Part shown: in pieces, positions 1 through 7,420 of the stretch
Numbering within the stretch: the stretch's first letter is position 1
How the letters are laid out: each line of letters opens with the position of its first letter
NCBI GenBank assembly: GCA_019414545.1
Contig: DXLV01000013.1
Location: 14,339-33,686 of the forward strand
DNA: 19,348 bases
Origin: Collinsella sp.
Lineage (GTDB): Bacteria > Actinomycetota > Coriobacteriia > Coriobacteriales > Coriobacteriaceae
Direction: 5' to 3'
Notes under the pieces: model-generated
What the model saw: the letters and a program-made list of their open reading frames with translations, nothing else
The model's database searches: none
What the model was told of the DNA's origin: nothing
Translations under genes and position numbers: made by a program

Positions 1-524
1 CCTTTGGCTTGGAACTTGGCGGCATGGACCGCGCCGAGGCTCTGCGTCGCGCCCAGCTCGTCATCGACCGCTTTGGCCTGCCTGCCGATGAGGCACCTTT
101 CTCGCTTTCGCGCGGTCAGCGACAAATGGTGGCGCTTGCCTCCGTCGTAGTGGTTGAGCCCAAGATCGTCGTGCTCGACGAGCCCACGAGCGGCCTTGAT
201 TACCGCGAGTGCATGACCGTCATGGAAACGGTGCGCACCATGGCCGAGCGCGGTTGCGCCGTTATCATGGTCTGCCACGATATGGAAGTCGTCTCGGATT
301 TTGCCGAGCGCATTGTGGTAATGGCCGACGGTCGCATCCTCGATCGCGGCCGCACGCACGAGCTGTTCTCGAACATCGAACTCATGCAGCATGCCTACGT
401 TGAGCCGCCCCAGGTCATCGAACTCTCGCGCCGTCTGGCATCTTCCGTCTCGCCCGCTTTTGCGCAGGTGAGCGAGGTCACCGATGTCGTTCGAATTACC
501 AAGGAGATGGTCCACCGTGGTTAA
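1..524 (+). CDS. ECF transporter ATP-binding subunit (EcfA-type), 5' end outside window
   Basis: C-terminal 174 codons of an ABC ATPase; the frame is open through the left edge, so the Walker A part lies outside. Visible are an ABC signature in variant form (LSRGQRQ, where LSGGQ is usual), Walker B plus D-loop (IVVLDEPTSGLD) and the H-loop histidine (MVCHD). The stretch FGLELGGM at the edge matches the region before the signature in EcfA proteins. Such subunits hydrolyse ATP on the cytoplasmic face to drive vitamin or metal uptake through EcfT and a separate substrate-binding S protein. The end overlaps the likely start of the ecfT gene by 8 bases, so the two are translationally coupled. Which of the two EcfA paralogues this is, and the substrate, cannot be told from here. 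Confidence 0.93.
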   Translation, partial: FGLELGGMDRAEALRRAQLVIDRFGLPADEAPFSLSRGQRQMVALASVVVVEPKIVVLDEPTSGLDYRECMTVMETVRTMAERGCAVIMVCHDMEVVSDFAERIVVMADGRILDRGRTHELFSNIELMQHAYVEPPQVIELSRRLASSVSPAFAQVSEVTDVVRITKEMVHRG

Positions 525-1263
525 CGTCATCGACTACATGCCGGGCGATACGCTGCTGCACCACCTGAATCCCGTCGTCAAACTGGGCCTCGCCGCCGCC
601 ATCATCGTCGGCATCTTTTTGTCCGACACCTACGTGGCGCTGCTGGGCTTTCTGGCGCTCACGCTCGCACTGGGAGCTTACGCCGGCGTCGTCGACCGTC
701 TGTTCTCGCTGCTCAAGTTGCTGATTCCGCTCGCGCTTATCATGCTGATGCTCCAGCTGGCCTTTATGCGCGATGGCAACGTGGTGTGGGGTTTTATCAC
801 CGACACGGGCCTCATCACAGGATCGAAGGCCTGCCTGCGCCTGCTGGGTGTGGCGTTACCACTCATCCTCATGCTCATGGTGACCAAGCTCAACGACCTT
901 GCCAACGCCTGCGTCGAGGTGCTGCATGTGCCGTATCGCTATGCCTTCACCTTTACCACGGCGCTGCGCTTTGTACCGGTGTTTGGTCAGGAGATGAATG
1001 CCATCATGGAGGCGCAGACCGCACGCGGCGTCGAGTACGATACCAAGAACCCCATCAAGAAGCTTAAGCTCATGCTGCCACTGTGCGTGCCACTGCTCAT
1101 CTCGAGCGTGGGCAAGACCGATGCCACAGCCTTGGCAGCAGAACAGCGCGGCTTCTATCTGCGCACACGCGCCAGCTCGTACAAGCGCTATCCCATCAAG
1201 GGTCTGGACATCGCCGTGCTCATCGTCAGCATCGCCCTCATCGCCATCGGCTTCCTGTTCTAG
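517..1263 (+). CDS. ecfT: ECF transporter transmembrane subunit EcfT
   Basis: A 248-residue membrane protein that forms the scaffold of an energy-coupling-factor importer. Hydrophobic segments lie near residues 22-56, 64-85, 107-123 and 232-248. The family's two short coupling motifs, which contact the ATPases, are seen as ARG at 169-171 and the variant EQRG at 209-212. I chose the GTG at 517 because AAGGAG (501-506) lies 10 bases upstream and the protein then begins like other EcfT proteins (YMPGDTLLHHLNPVVKL). An ATG at 484 in the same frame would add 11 residues but has no clear ribosome binding site. It overlaps the preceding ATPase gene by 8 bases and is followed by a strong hairpin at 1293, so it closes its operon. 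Confidence 0.93.
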   Translation: MVNVIDYMPGDTLLHHLNPVVKLGLAAAIIVGIFLSDTYVALLGFLALTLALGAYAGVVDRLFSLLKLLIPLALIMLMLQLAFMRDGNVVWGFITDTGLITGSKACLRLLGVALPLILMLMVTKLNDLANACVEVLHVPYRYAFTFTTALRFVPVFGQEMNAIMEAQTARGVEYDTKNPIKKLKLMLPLCVPLLISSVGKTDATALAAEQRGFYLRTRASSYKRYPIKGLDIAVLIVSIALIAIGFLF

Positions 1264-1292
1264 TTCACCACCGACAGCAACCACCCAACGCA

Positions 1293-1329
1293 AAAGGCCT
1301 CGGCTCGCACCAAACGAGCCGAGGCCTTT
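1293..1329. terminator. Bidirectional hairpin terminator between ecfT and the racemase gene
   Basis: A perfect 15-bp stem (1293-1307 with 1315-1329) encloses a 7-base loop. On the + strand the stem ends in TTT and is followed by a mixed tract; on the - strand it ends in TTTT. It lies between convergent genes (ecfT ending at 1263, racemase ending at 1390), so it probably serves both. Confidence 0.8.
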
Positions 1330-1351
1330 ACTGTTTCCCCAGATAATACCT

Positions 1352-1379
1352 ACCAAAAATAAACCTGTCCCTTTTTGGC
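1352..1379 (-). repeat. GGGACAGGTT-type dispersed repeat, copy 1
   Basis: On the - strand this reads GGGACAGGTTTATTTTTGG, sharing the core GGG(A/T)CAGGTTnnTTT with the two better-matched copies at 14604 and 15817. Here it is flanked by a perfect 7-bp inverted repeat, CCAAAAA at 1353-1359 and TTTTTGG at 1372-1378. It lies 11 bases after the racemase stop codon, between a gene end and a terminator. Such GGGGACAGGT-containing intergenic repeats are common in some bacterial genomes; the origin here is unknown. Confidence 0.5.
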
Positions 1380-1389
1380 AGATCGAGGG

Positions 1390-2136
1390 CTATTGGCGGT
1401 AGGGGGCGCCGCTGCGGATGACGGATTCGCGCACCAAGACGTCCATGGCATCGAGGGTGATCTCGGGCATCTCTCGATACTTCTGCAGCACCGATAGCTC
1501 GGTGCAGGCCAGAATGACACGGTCGCAGCCGCTACGGGCGAACTCCCACATCACGCGGTCGAACTTATCCATATCGGGCTCACGTCCGGCCTTCACATCA
1601 TCGTAGATAAGCGACATCACATCGTTCTGACGTTTCTCGCTGGGATAGACGACCTCAACACCCGCAGCCTCGCATTCGCGGCCGTAGACGCCCGCGCCCA
1701 CGGTTCCGTCGGTGCCCATAATGCCAATCTTGTGCACCGGCTCGGCCGGCATACTCAGGTTGGGGTCGAACTCGCACTCCCCCATCACCGCACCCGCAAG
1801 GGCATAGCGCACCGACTCACGCGGCATGTGAATAATCGGCACCTTCGTAAACGACTGGATCTGGTCGTAGAAGTAGTGCGACGTGTTGCAGGGAATGGCA
1901 ATGTGCGCACAGCCCAGCGACTCGAGTGCCTGGGCACACTCTTTCATGGTCGCCAGCAGCTTGGCATGCTCGCCGGTCTTAATGGCCAACGTGCGGTCGG
2001 GCATGGTCGACTTGGAGAGCACCACCATGTCGATATGTTCCTGATCGCAGGCAGCAGCCGTATGACGCACCACCTGGTCGTAGTAATACGACGTGGCCTC
2101 GGCGCCCATGCCACCGATAACTCCCAGCTTTTCCAT
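1390..2136 (-). CDS. Aspartate/glutamate racemase family protein
   Basis: A 248-residue member of the cofactor-independent Asp/Glu racemase family. It opens with KLGVIGGMG, and has the two catalytic cysteines in CNTSHYF (Cys83) and ACTELS (Cys211), the acid-base pair that inverts the alpha carbon. It most resembles aspartate racemases; glutamate or another acidic substrate is possible. The start is the ATG at 2136, preceded by AAGGAGG at good spacing. An in-frame ATG directly after the ligase stop (2220) lacks a ribosome binding site and adds an unlike N-terminus. It follows an ATP-grasp ligase gene on the same strand after 84 bases. I infer that it supplies D-Asp to that ligase, the arrangement known for D-aspartate ligase and aspartate racemase in Enterococcus faecium. 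Confidence 0.88.
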   Translation of the reverse strand: MEKLGVIGGMGAEATSYYYDQVVRHTAAACDQEHIDMVVLSKSTMPDRTLAIKTGEHAKLLATMKECAQALESLGCAHIAIPCNTSHYFYDQIQSFTKVPIIHMPRESVRYALAGAVMGECEFDPNLSMPAEPVHKIGIMGTDGTVGAGVYGRECEAAGVEVVYPSEKRQNDVMSLIYDDVKAGREPDMDKFDRVMWEFARSGCDRVILACTELSVLQKYREMPEITLDAMDVLVRESVIRSGAPYRQ

Positions 2137-2172
2137 CGCCGCCTCCTTGGTGACGCTTGCACAATTGCGCGT

Positions 2173-2199
2173 ATCATACCCGCGCCCGCCCGATGTAAA
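2173..2199 (-). promoter_or_regulatory. Possible promoter for the racemase gene
   Basis: On the - strand TTTACA (2194-2199) and TATGAT (2173-2178) are separated by 15 bases, a short but usable spacing. Transcription would start near 2165, leaving a leader of about 30 bases before the racemase ATG. If real, the racemase can be transcribed apart from the ligase. Confidence 0.4.
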
Positions 2200-2220
2200 C
2201 CGGACGGGCGCCGCACTCAT

Positions 2221-3477
2221 CTACTTGTAATACGTCTTGAACAGCTTAAAGTGGCGCAGCTTGGTGTGCCACATGCGCAGCCAGCGGTTAAAGACAAAGT
2301 CGCCCTTCATAAACGAAGGGTCGGCGCCCTTGCCTTCCTTGTCCAGGCGATGCACCTTAGCGCGCAGCTCGGGATCCTTGACGTACTTGTCGACGACGCC
2401 CATGGGAACGACCATCCACAGCGCCTCGTCCTGCGCCGTCACAAACTCCGGCTCAAACGGGCGGTTGAACACATACTCGTCCACCACATACTTGGCAACG
2501 TTAAAGCCGCTGTTAGTGACGTAGTAGTTGCTGCGACCTTGGCGCGTGTTGAAATCGAAGAACTTAAACGAGCCGTCGCGTTCGTCGTACTTAACGTCAA
2601 AGTTGGAATAACCCACAAAGTGAAGGTCCTCGAGCAACTTGCGCACGCCGCCCATGAGCTCGTCATTGGGCTCGGTGATGATACAGGCGTGGTTGCCGAC
2701 ACCGTGAGGCTGATGCTCCTCGAGCAGCACGTGACCCAGGCACATCATGCGCACCTTGCCGTTGCGGTCGGAATAACTGGTGAGCACGCGCATGTACTCG
2801 TCATTGCCGGGCACGCGATCCTGCAAGATCAGGTCGTCGGTGTAGCCGCTGGCATACGAGTCGCGAATGACCTGTTCCAGCTCGGCACGGTCGGCAATCT
2901 CATAGGCCTTTTTCTGGCCCTCGAACTCGTGCTGCCACCACATGATGCCGTCAGAAGGCTTCAGAATCATCGGGTAAGGAAAATCGATCTGGTCGAGCAC
3001 TTCGGCAGGTGCCTCGCCTTGGGCGTTCAGCATCGCCATGGTGAAGGTAAAGGTATGCGGATAGGGCACGCCATGCTTCTCGCACAGCTCGTAGAAGATC
3101 TCCTTCTTCTGACACTGCTCAAGCATGCTGTAGGGAGCGTAAGGCGCGACGATGTTATCCGCCAACTCATGGGCATCCTTGGCCTGAGCCACGAGGGCAA
3201 CATAGTTATCGCCACAGCCCACAAGAACAATCGTCTTATCGGCATGCGCTTGGGCAATGCCGTTGACGGTCCTGAGCATCACGGGCATGGTATCGATATC
3301 CACGTTGGGCGTGTAGTCGATAATCTGGCTGCGGTACGCGGGACCCGTCTGGTACTTGCCAAAGACCAGGCTCTTGACCTGGTACTCCTCGTAGAAGGCG
3401 CGCGCCACCGAATAGGCGTTGATGTCGCCACCGAGCAGCACGGGAATGAACTCGCGCTCTGTAAACTGCAATGCCAT
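2221..3477 (-). CDS. ATP-grasp carboxylate-amine ligase, likely D-aspartate ligase
   Basis: A 418-residue ATP-grasp enzyme. Supporting signs are an N-terminal Rossmann-like part (VLLGGDINAYSVARAF, 13-28), the ATP-binding lysine in MILKPSDG (Lys173), a central EFEGQ segment, and the metal-binding end of the fold, FFDFNTRQGR (307-316). The length and the NTRQGR ending fit the family that contains the E. faecium D-aspartate ligase, which couples D-Asp to the lysine side chain of the peptidoglycan precursor at the cost of ATP. The next gene encodes a racemase, which supports D-Asp as the substrate; this is inference and other amino acids are possible. The ATG at 3477 follows AGGAAG at 5 bases. 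The start faces away from a secreted cell-wall protein gene across a 391-base region. Confidence 0.82.
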   Translation of the reverse strand: MALQFTEREFIPVLLGGDINAYSVARAFYEEYQVKSLVFGKYQTGPAYRSQIIDYTPNVDIDTMPVMLRTVNGIAQAHADKTIVLVGCGDNYVALVAQAKDAHELADNIVAPYAPYSMLEQCQKKEIFYELCEKHGVPYPHTFTFTMAMLNAQGEAPAEVLDQIDFPYPMILKPSDGIMWWQHEFEGQKKAYEIADRAELEQVIRDSYASGYTDDLILQDRVPGNDEYMRVLTSYSDRNGKVRMMCLGHVLLEEHQPHGVGNHACIITEPNDELMGGVRKLLEDLHFVGYSNFDVKYDERDGSFKFFDFNTRQGRSNYYVTNSGFNVAKYVVDEYVFNRPFEPEFVTAQDEALWMVVPMGVVDKYVKDPELRAKVHRLDKEGKGADPSFMKGDFVFNRWLRMWHTKLRHFKLFKTYYK

Positions 3478-3868
3478 GGAAACTTCCTATCATGAACTGC
3501 CCACACAACGGGCGGTCTTTGCGCAACTGATTTATTCTAGCGTGCCAAACCGCCGGCGCCCAAAGCTCCACCGTATCTATGGCAATCAGCGCAATTATCC
3601 AGCATGAAATCCGCCCTCGCCGTAATGGGACCCTGTAGTTGCAAAACCCCACATGAGGCGACTTTTGATAAAAAAACCCTCTCGACAGGGTTCCGTAACG
3701 TTAAAGTTGAACTCTATGGTTTCTCAACAATTCATCATAACTGCAGGTCAAAGCCAAAGCCTCAAGTTCAACTTGACCCTTTGGAACCTTTAAGGTTCAA
3801 GTTGAGGTCGAAAGCAGTAGTAGAATACCGTTCGAACCATAACCTACGATTGATTGCAGAGGGACTGG
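3478..3868. promoter_or_regulatory. Divergent intergenic region with operator-like motifs and hairpins
   Basis: This 391-base region separates the ligase (-) from the hydrolase (+) and is AT-richer than its surroundings. It holds a 6-bp hairpin, AACCCT/AGGGTT (3675-3692), three copies of an 11-base quasi-palindrome (see next entry), a 15-base palindrome GAACCTTTAAGGTTC (3784-3798), and a possible -10 hexamer TAGAAT at 3821-3826. I find no convincing -35 elements and no convincing coding frame; the frame open across 3604-4089 lacks a ribosome binding site and runs into the hydrolase gene. Confidence 0.55.
3702..3805. promoter_or_regulatory. Three copies of a GTTCAACTTGA operator-like motif
   Basis: GTTCAACTTGA occurs at 3766-3776, GTTCAAGTTGA at 3795-3805, and GTTCAACTTTA on the - strand at 3702-3712. 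Each is close to an 11-base palindrome, TTCAA-S-TTGAA. The two nearest copies start 29 bases apart, flank a 15-base palindrome, and end just upstream of the possible -10 of the hydrolase gene. This looks like a binding site cluster for a dimeric regulator, or a folded leader; no known regulator is recognised. Confidence 0.45.
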
Positions 3869-5002
3869 ATGCAGCATTCGAATCATCGCGCCGCAGCGCT
3901 CATTGCGTCGAAGCCGGCTCGTATCATCACGAGCGCCGCGCTCGCCGTTGCGCTGACGGCCACGCCGATGCTCTCCCCCGTTGCGGCGTATGCCGCCTCG
4001 CAGGCAACGCAGGACCAGCTTTCCGCAGCCCAGCAGAAGATCGAAGCCGCCACGAGCGCCTACAACGACGCCCGCACCAAACTCGATGACCTGCAAAAGC
4101 AGATTGACTCCAATGAGGCAAGCATCGAGGAAATCGAGGCTAAGCTTCCCGAGCAGCAGGCCAAGGCAAGCTCTGCCATGCGCGATCTGTACAAGTATCA
4201 GAAGGGCACCAATCCCATCGTGAGCTTCCTGGTCAACGCGCAGAGCCTGGGTGAGTTCATCACGACCTGCAAATACACCAACCAGATCACGAGCTCGAGC
4301 GTCGACGAGATCGAAGAGCTCAATAACATGCAAACCGAACTCGAGCAGAACAAGGCCGAGCTCCAGCAGGCCAAGTCTCAGCTTGAGGCGGAGCAGAAAA
4401 ACGCCGAGGATGCGCTGGCGCAGGCCCAGCAGCTCCGCAGCGAGGCACAGGCAAAAGCCGAGCAGGAAAATGCCGCCGAGCTTGCCAAGCTTGAGGCCGA
4501 TAAGGCCGCTGCCGCCGAGAAGCTCTCGGGCGAGGGCGTAAGCGGCAGCAATTCCAGCAGCCAGGCCACCAACACCAACACCACCATCGACACCACGGTG
4601 AACAACGCCAATACCGGTAGCTCCGATTACGATTCGTTCATTAATGAGTGGACGGGCCGCATCGACAATTATCTCGCCGGCTCCCCCATGGCAGGCCAGG
4701 GCTACAACTTTGCCGTCGCCGCTTGGAATACCGGTGTCGACCCCCGTTGGTCCCCCGCCATCGCCTGCATCGAGAGCACCAAGGGTGCTTATTGCGCCAA
4801 TTCTTACAACGCCTGGGGCTGGAGTGCCCGTGGCGGCGGTTGGCGCAGCTTTGGCAGCTGGAGCGAGGGCATCTCCGCTCACGTCGCCTATCTGGGCGCC
4901 AACTACGGCTCCACCCTTACCCCGGCAGCGGCCAAAAAGTACTGCCCGCCCACGTGGCAGGACTGGTATAACAAAGTCGCCGCTCAGATGAACCGCATCT
5001 AA
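3869..5002 (+). CDS. Secreted coiled-coil protein with a lysozyme-like C-terminal domain (cell-wall hydrolase)
   Basis: A 377-residue exported protein. Residues 1-43 form a signal peptide (basic start, hydrophobic core at 19-33, likely cleavage after AYA). Residues 45-220 are a long coiled coil rich in Ala, Glu, Gln and Lys, interrupted near 112-132 by a TNPIVSFLVNAQSLGEF hinge typical of the PcsB/CwlO-type N-terminal region. A Ser/Asn/Thr-rich linker (221-252) leads to a compact domain (253-377) with SPAIACIES, NAWGW and a tryptophan-rich segment, resembling lysozyme or glucosaminidase-like folds; Glu302 is the likely catalytic acid. It probably acts on peptidoglycan outside the cell. I chose the ATG at 3869, preceded by AGAGGG at 5 bases, over the upstream TTG at 3854. 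The gene is monocistronic with its own terminator. Confidence 0.85.
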   Translation: MQHSNHRAAALIASKPARIITSAALAVALTATPMLSPVAAYAASQATQDQLSAAQQKIEAATSAYNDARTKLDDLQKQIDSNEASIEEIEAKLPEQQAKASSAMRDLYKYQKGTNPIVSFLVNAQSLGEFITTCKYTNQITSSSVDEIEELNNMQTELEQNKAELQQAKSQLEAEQKNAEDALAQAQQLRSEAQAKAEQENAAELAKLEADKAAAAEKLSGEGVSGSNSSSQATNTNTTIDTTVNNANTGSSDYDSFINEWTGRIDNYLAGSPMAGQGYNFAVAAWNTGVDPRWSPAIACIESTKGAYCANSYNAWGWSARGGGWRSFGSWSEGISAHVAYLGANYGSTLTPAAAKKYCPPTWQDWYNKVAAQMNRI

Positions 5003-5014
5003 GTGCAACTGCAG

Positions 5015-5041
5015 AGGGCCCCAATGGGGCCCTTTTCTTTT
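5015..5041 (+). terminator. Rho-independent terminator of the hydrolase gene
   Basis: GGGCCCC (5016-5022), loop AAT, GGGGCCC (5026-5032), then TTTTCTTTT. The U tract reaches the stop codon of the convergent kinase gene at 5040-5042, so the two genes' ends touch. Confidence 0.93.
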
Positions 5042-6419
5042 AGGTAGCGGAGGTATCGACGACGCCGGTCGCATTGGCAACCGCGACTATGACGATCATG
5101 CATAGGAGCAGCACACCCAATGCCTTGAGCCAGAGTTTCGCGAGCTTCTTGCCGCGATAGCTGTCGAGCAGTGCGAATCGTCGACGAAGACGGCGCTTAT
5201 CGAGCAGCGCAAAATGCATAAGCACCATAAGGCCATCGACAAAGAAAAAATACTCGATTATGAGAAGCCACATCGGGTAGCTTTGGTTTGCTCCCGTGGG
5301 GTGAAAGACGGCAAAGTGACTTCCGGCAAAGAACACAAGTAGCGAGAAGCAGACAAGCGTATTCCAAATGCGCCCCAGAGACTCCGGAACGCGAGAGAGC
5401 AGACCGCATGCAGCGGAGGCGGCAGGCCTAGGAAGCCCTGCGGGGTTCTGGAGCCCTTGGGGCGTCAACACCGTCTCCGAGGCCGGAGTACGGACAGGCG
5501 CAGGCGCAGGAGGCCGCACGGGGCGACTCAGATCGTATGCCGCGCGCGTAGCCCGTCCCAAAGCTTCCGCACTCGCAAAACGCTTAGCCGGGTCGAGCGC
5601 CATCGACATGCAGATGACATCGGCAAGTGGAGTGGGAATGCCACGCGCCTCGCATTGCTCGCGCATGTCGAGCCCTGGTTTAGGGTCGATTCCCGTCAAG
5701 CAGAAGAACAACAGGGCGCCAAGTGCGTAGACGTCGCTGCGCACACTCGTCTGCCCAAACCCATACTGCTCGGGCGGCGCATAGGGTCGCGTGCCAAACT
5801 TGACGGTGTCGGCATCGGCGCCATCGCGCCATACGCGCGCGATCCCCAAGTCGATAATCACCAGCGATGAAAACGTCAGGCCCTCATCGAGCGTACGGCT
5901 CGCACCTGTCACGATGATATTCGATGGCTTGAGGTCGCGATGGATCACCGGCGCCGACGTCTCCCCCGCCATTGCAAAACCGGCGTGGAGCTCGCCCACG
6001 GCGTCGCAAAGGGCAGGATACAATTCACGTGCATAATCGGGGGTGGCTCCCAGACGGTCCACCAGCACCCCGAGCGTCTCTCCTTCGATATATTCCATAA
6101 CCACGTTAAGCTCGTCGCCCACACGACGGCAATCGACGATTCTGGGCAGGTGCTCAAAACGCCCGCCCGCCCGCTGGGCGGCAAACAGACGCCCGTATGC
6201 CCCGCCGATTTGAGCCGAAGCATCGATGCGTTTACGGACAAAGGGGCCGAGCGAACCACCGCCGGTTCCTTCAAAGTACACGAGCTCAGTTGTTTCAACG
6301 GACGAGCGCTTAAGTACACGCTCCACGCGATAGCTGTCGTCGCGATCGAGCGACGCCAGGTGCTCGGCAAGCGCTGCGGTCAGCTCGTCATCGGGATATG
6401 TTGGGGTCTGAGTATCCAT
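5040..6419 (-). CDS. Membrane-anchored Ser/Thr protein kinase
   Basis: A 459-residue Hanks-type kinase. The kinase domain spans about 28-296, with the candidate ATP-binding lysine in FVRKRI (Lys63), the catalytic loop HRDLKPSN (Asp162), a DLG in place of DFG (Asp190), an activation segment ending in YAPPEQYG, and SDVYALG (Asp229). A Pro-rich linker (299-330) is followed by three hydrophobic segments (about 352-372, 382-404 and 431-450). There is no PASTA sensor domain, so the signal is probably sensed by the membrane part or by partners. The ATG at 6419 has GGAG 3 bases upstream; a GTG at 6449 would add 10 residues. It is the last gene of a cluster with a HTH protein and an FxLYD protein. Its targets are unknown. 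Confidence 0.9.
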   Translation of the reverse strand: MDTQTPTYPDDELTAALAEHLASLDRDDSYRVERVLKRSSVETTELVYFEGTGGGSLGPFVRKRIDASAQIGGAYGRLFAAQRAGGRFEHLPRIVDCRRVGDELNVVMEYIEGETLGVLVDRLGATPDYARELYPALCDAVGELHAGFAMAGETSAPVIHRDLKPSNIIVTGASRTLDEGLTFSSLVIIDLGIARVWRDGADADTVKFGTRPYAPPEQYGFGQTSVRSDVYALGALLFFCLTGIDPKPGLDMREQCEARGIPTPLADVICMSMALDPAKRFASAEALGRATRAAYDLSRPVRPPAPAPVRTPASETVLTPQGLQNPAGLPRPAASAACGLLSRVPESLGRIWNTLVCFSLLVFFAGSHFAVFHPTGANQSYPMWLLIIEYFFFVDGLMVLMHFALLDKRRLRRRFALLDSYRGKKLAKLWLKALGVLLLCMIVIVAVANATGVVDTSAT

Positions 6420-6517
6420 AGCCTCCATCATAGCGCAGGACGCAGACACCCCACGGCATCCGCGCCCCGTTCGTTTGCATCGTTGTTCGGCAGCTCCGCC
6501 GGCTCAGATATCAGCCG

Positions 6518-6940
6518 CTAACTCACCGTCTCCTCGCCAAAGCGATACAGCTCCTCGTTGACCTTTTGGAGGCTGCACCCGCGATCGATGCAAAAGATGA
6601 TAATCGCGTCACGGCGATCCTTGCAGTTAAGGACGCTTACCCCGGCAGCCGTCAGCGCACGGTTGGTCTCTTTGAGCGTCAGCGCCATCGCAAAGGCAAT
6701 CTGCAGCACCTTATTGCGACTCGGGTGACGCGCACCAGTAAAGATCTGATAGCCAAAGGTCTCATTGAGATCGGCCATACGAACCACGCGCGAACGCTCC
6801 AAGCCCTTTTCCTGCAGCAGCTGCTTCAGATAGTCCGAAAGCGACGGGGCGGCAAAGTCGTGCTCCCTGATATAGCCATCGATGTTCGGCGCATCGAGAA
6901 GCTCGTTGAGCAACTCCTCGGTCAGCTTTTTATCGGGCAT
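6518..6940 (-). CDS. HTH (XRE-like) DNA-binding protein of the kinase cluster
   Basis: A 140-residue protein. The middle part (about 33-95) reads like a helix-turn-helix of the XRE/Cro type: DYLKQLLQEKGLERSRVVRM, then GYQIFTGARHPSRNKVLQIA in the recognition-helix region. The C-terminal part (95-140) is a helical segment with KDRRDAIIIFCIDRG. The ATG at 6940 has a near-perfect ribosome binding site, GGAGGTGA, 6 bases upstream, predicting strong translation. It lies 32 bases after the FxLYD gene and 98 bases before the kinase gene on the same strand. Proteins of this shape are often found beside Ser/Thr kinases. I infer that it may be a substrate or regulator in the same pathway; it might also bind the local promoter. 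Confidence 0.8.
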   Translation of the reverse strand: MPDKKLTEELLNELLDAPNIDGYIREHDFAAPSLSDYLKQLLQEKGLERSRVVRMADLNETFGYQIFTGARHPSRNKVLQIAFAMALTLKETNRALTAAGVSVLNCKDRRDAIIIFCIDRGCSLQKVNEELYRFGEETVS

Positions 6941-6972
6941 ACGACTTCACCTCCCCCAGTGCATGCAACATG

Positions 6973-7416
6973 CTAGAAACCGCTTACGTCCGAACGCTCC
7001 CAGCTAGCAACCTGGTCGGGAGACACCGTACCCAGCGCCTCGAACTTCCAGGAGCCGTCCGCCTTCAGATGATTGGTGTTTGCAAGAGCCGTTCCAACCT
7101 GGTTGCCATCGGCATCATACAGAACATACTCAATCTGAATGTAGCTCTTTTCCTTGTCCGTGTTATTGGTCAGCGTGCCCGTGATCTTATAGGTAAACTG
7201 ATTGGAAGTGTCTTCAGCCTCGTCAGCAATGGTATACGGTTCTTGCGGTTCTTTTTGCTCCTCAGCCTGCTGTGTCATCTCGGCAGGTTTTGCCGAATCG
7301 CTCGCAGACGAATCGGTTGAGTTGCCGCCCATGGAGCCCACGGCACCGACGATAACCAGCACCACGATGACGCCTAGGACAATCTTGCCGATCGGCTTCT
7401 TTCCCTCTTTTGCCAT
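6973..7416 (-). CDS. Membrane-anchored FxLYD-domain protein
   Basis: A 147-residue protein with a short basic cytoplasmic start, one transmembrane helix (about 10-29), a Ser/Asp/Glu/Gln-rich spacer (30-70) and an extracellular beta-rich domain (72-147). That domain carries TGTLTNNTDKEKSYIQIEY and YVLYDADGNQVG, the pattern of FxLYD domains. There is no lipobox cysteine, so it is held by the helix and not by lipid. The ATG at 7416 follows AGGAAGG at 7 bases, but this site sits inside a leader hairpin (see 7421-7475). It heads the run FxLYD protein, HTH protein, kinase. The domain's role is poorly known; a sensor or envelope accessory of the kinase is a guess. Confidence 0.8.
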   Translation of the reverse strand: MAKEGKKPIGKIVLGVIVVLVIVGAVGSMGGNSTDSSASDSAKPAEMTQQAEEQKEPQEPYTIADEAEDTSNQFTYKITGTLTNNTDKEKSYIQIEYVLYDADGNQVGTALANTNHLKADGSWKFEALGTVSPDQVASWERSDVSGF

Positions 7417-7420
7417 TATG

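Noticed and set aside
2137..2220. A longer racemase start at 2220, directly after the ligase stop codon
   Set aside because: There is no ribosome binding site there, while the ATG at 2136 has AAGGAGG and starts the usual racemase N-terminus.
1732..3495. A 587-codon + strand frame over the ligase and racemase genes
   Set aside because: It is antisense to two clear genes, has a composition rich in His, Leu and Arg, no family motif, and no ribosome binding site. In GC-rich DNA such shadows are expected.
3797..5080. A 427-codon - strand frame opposite the secreted hydrolase
   Set aside because: It runs against the signal peptide, coiled coil and terminator of the + strand gene and has low-complexity Gly/Leu content.
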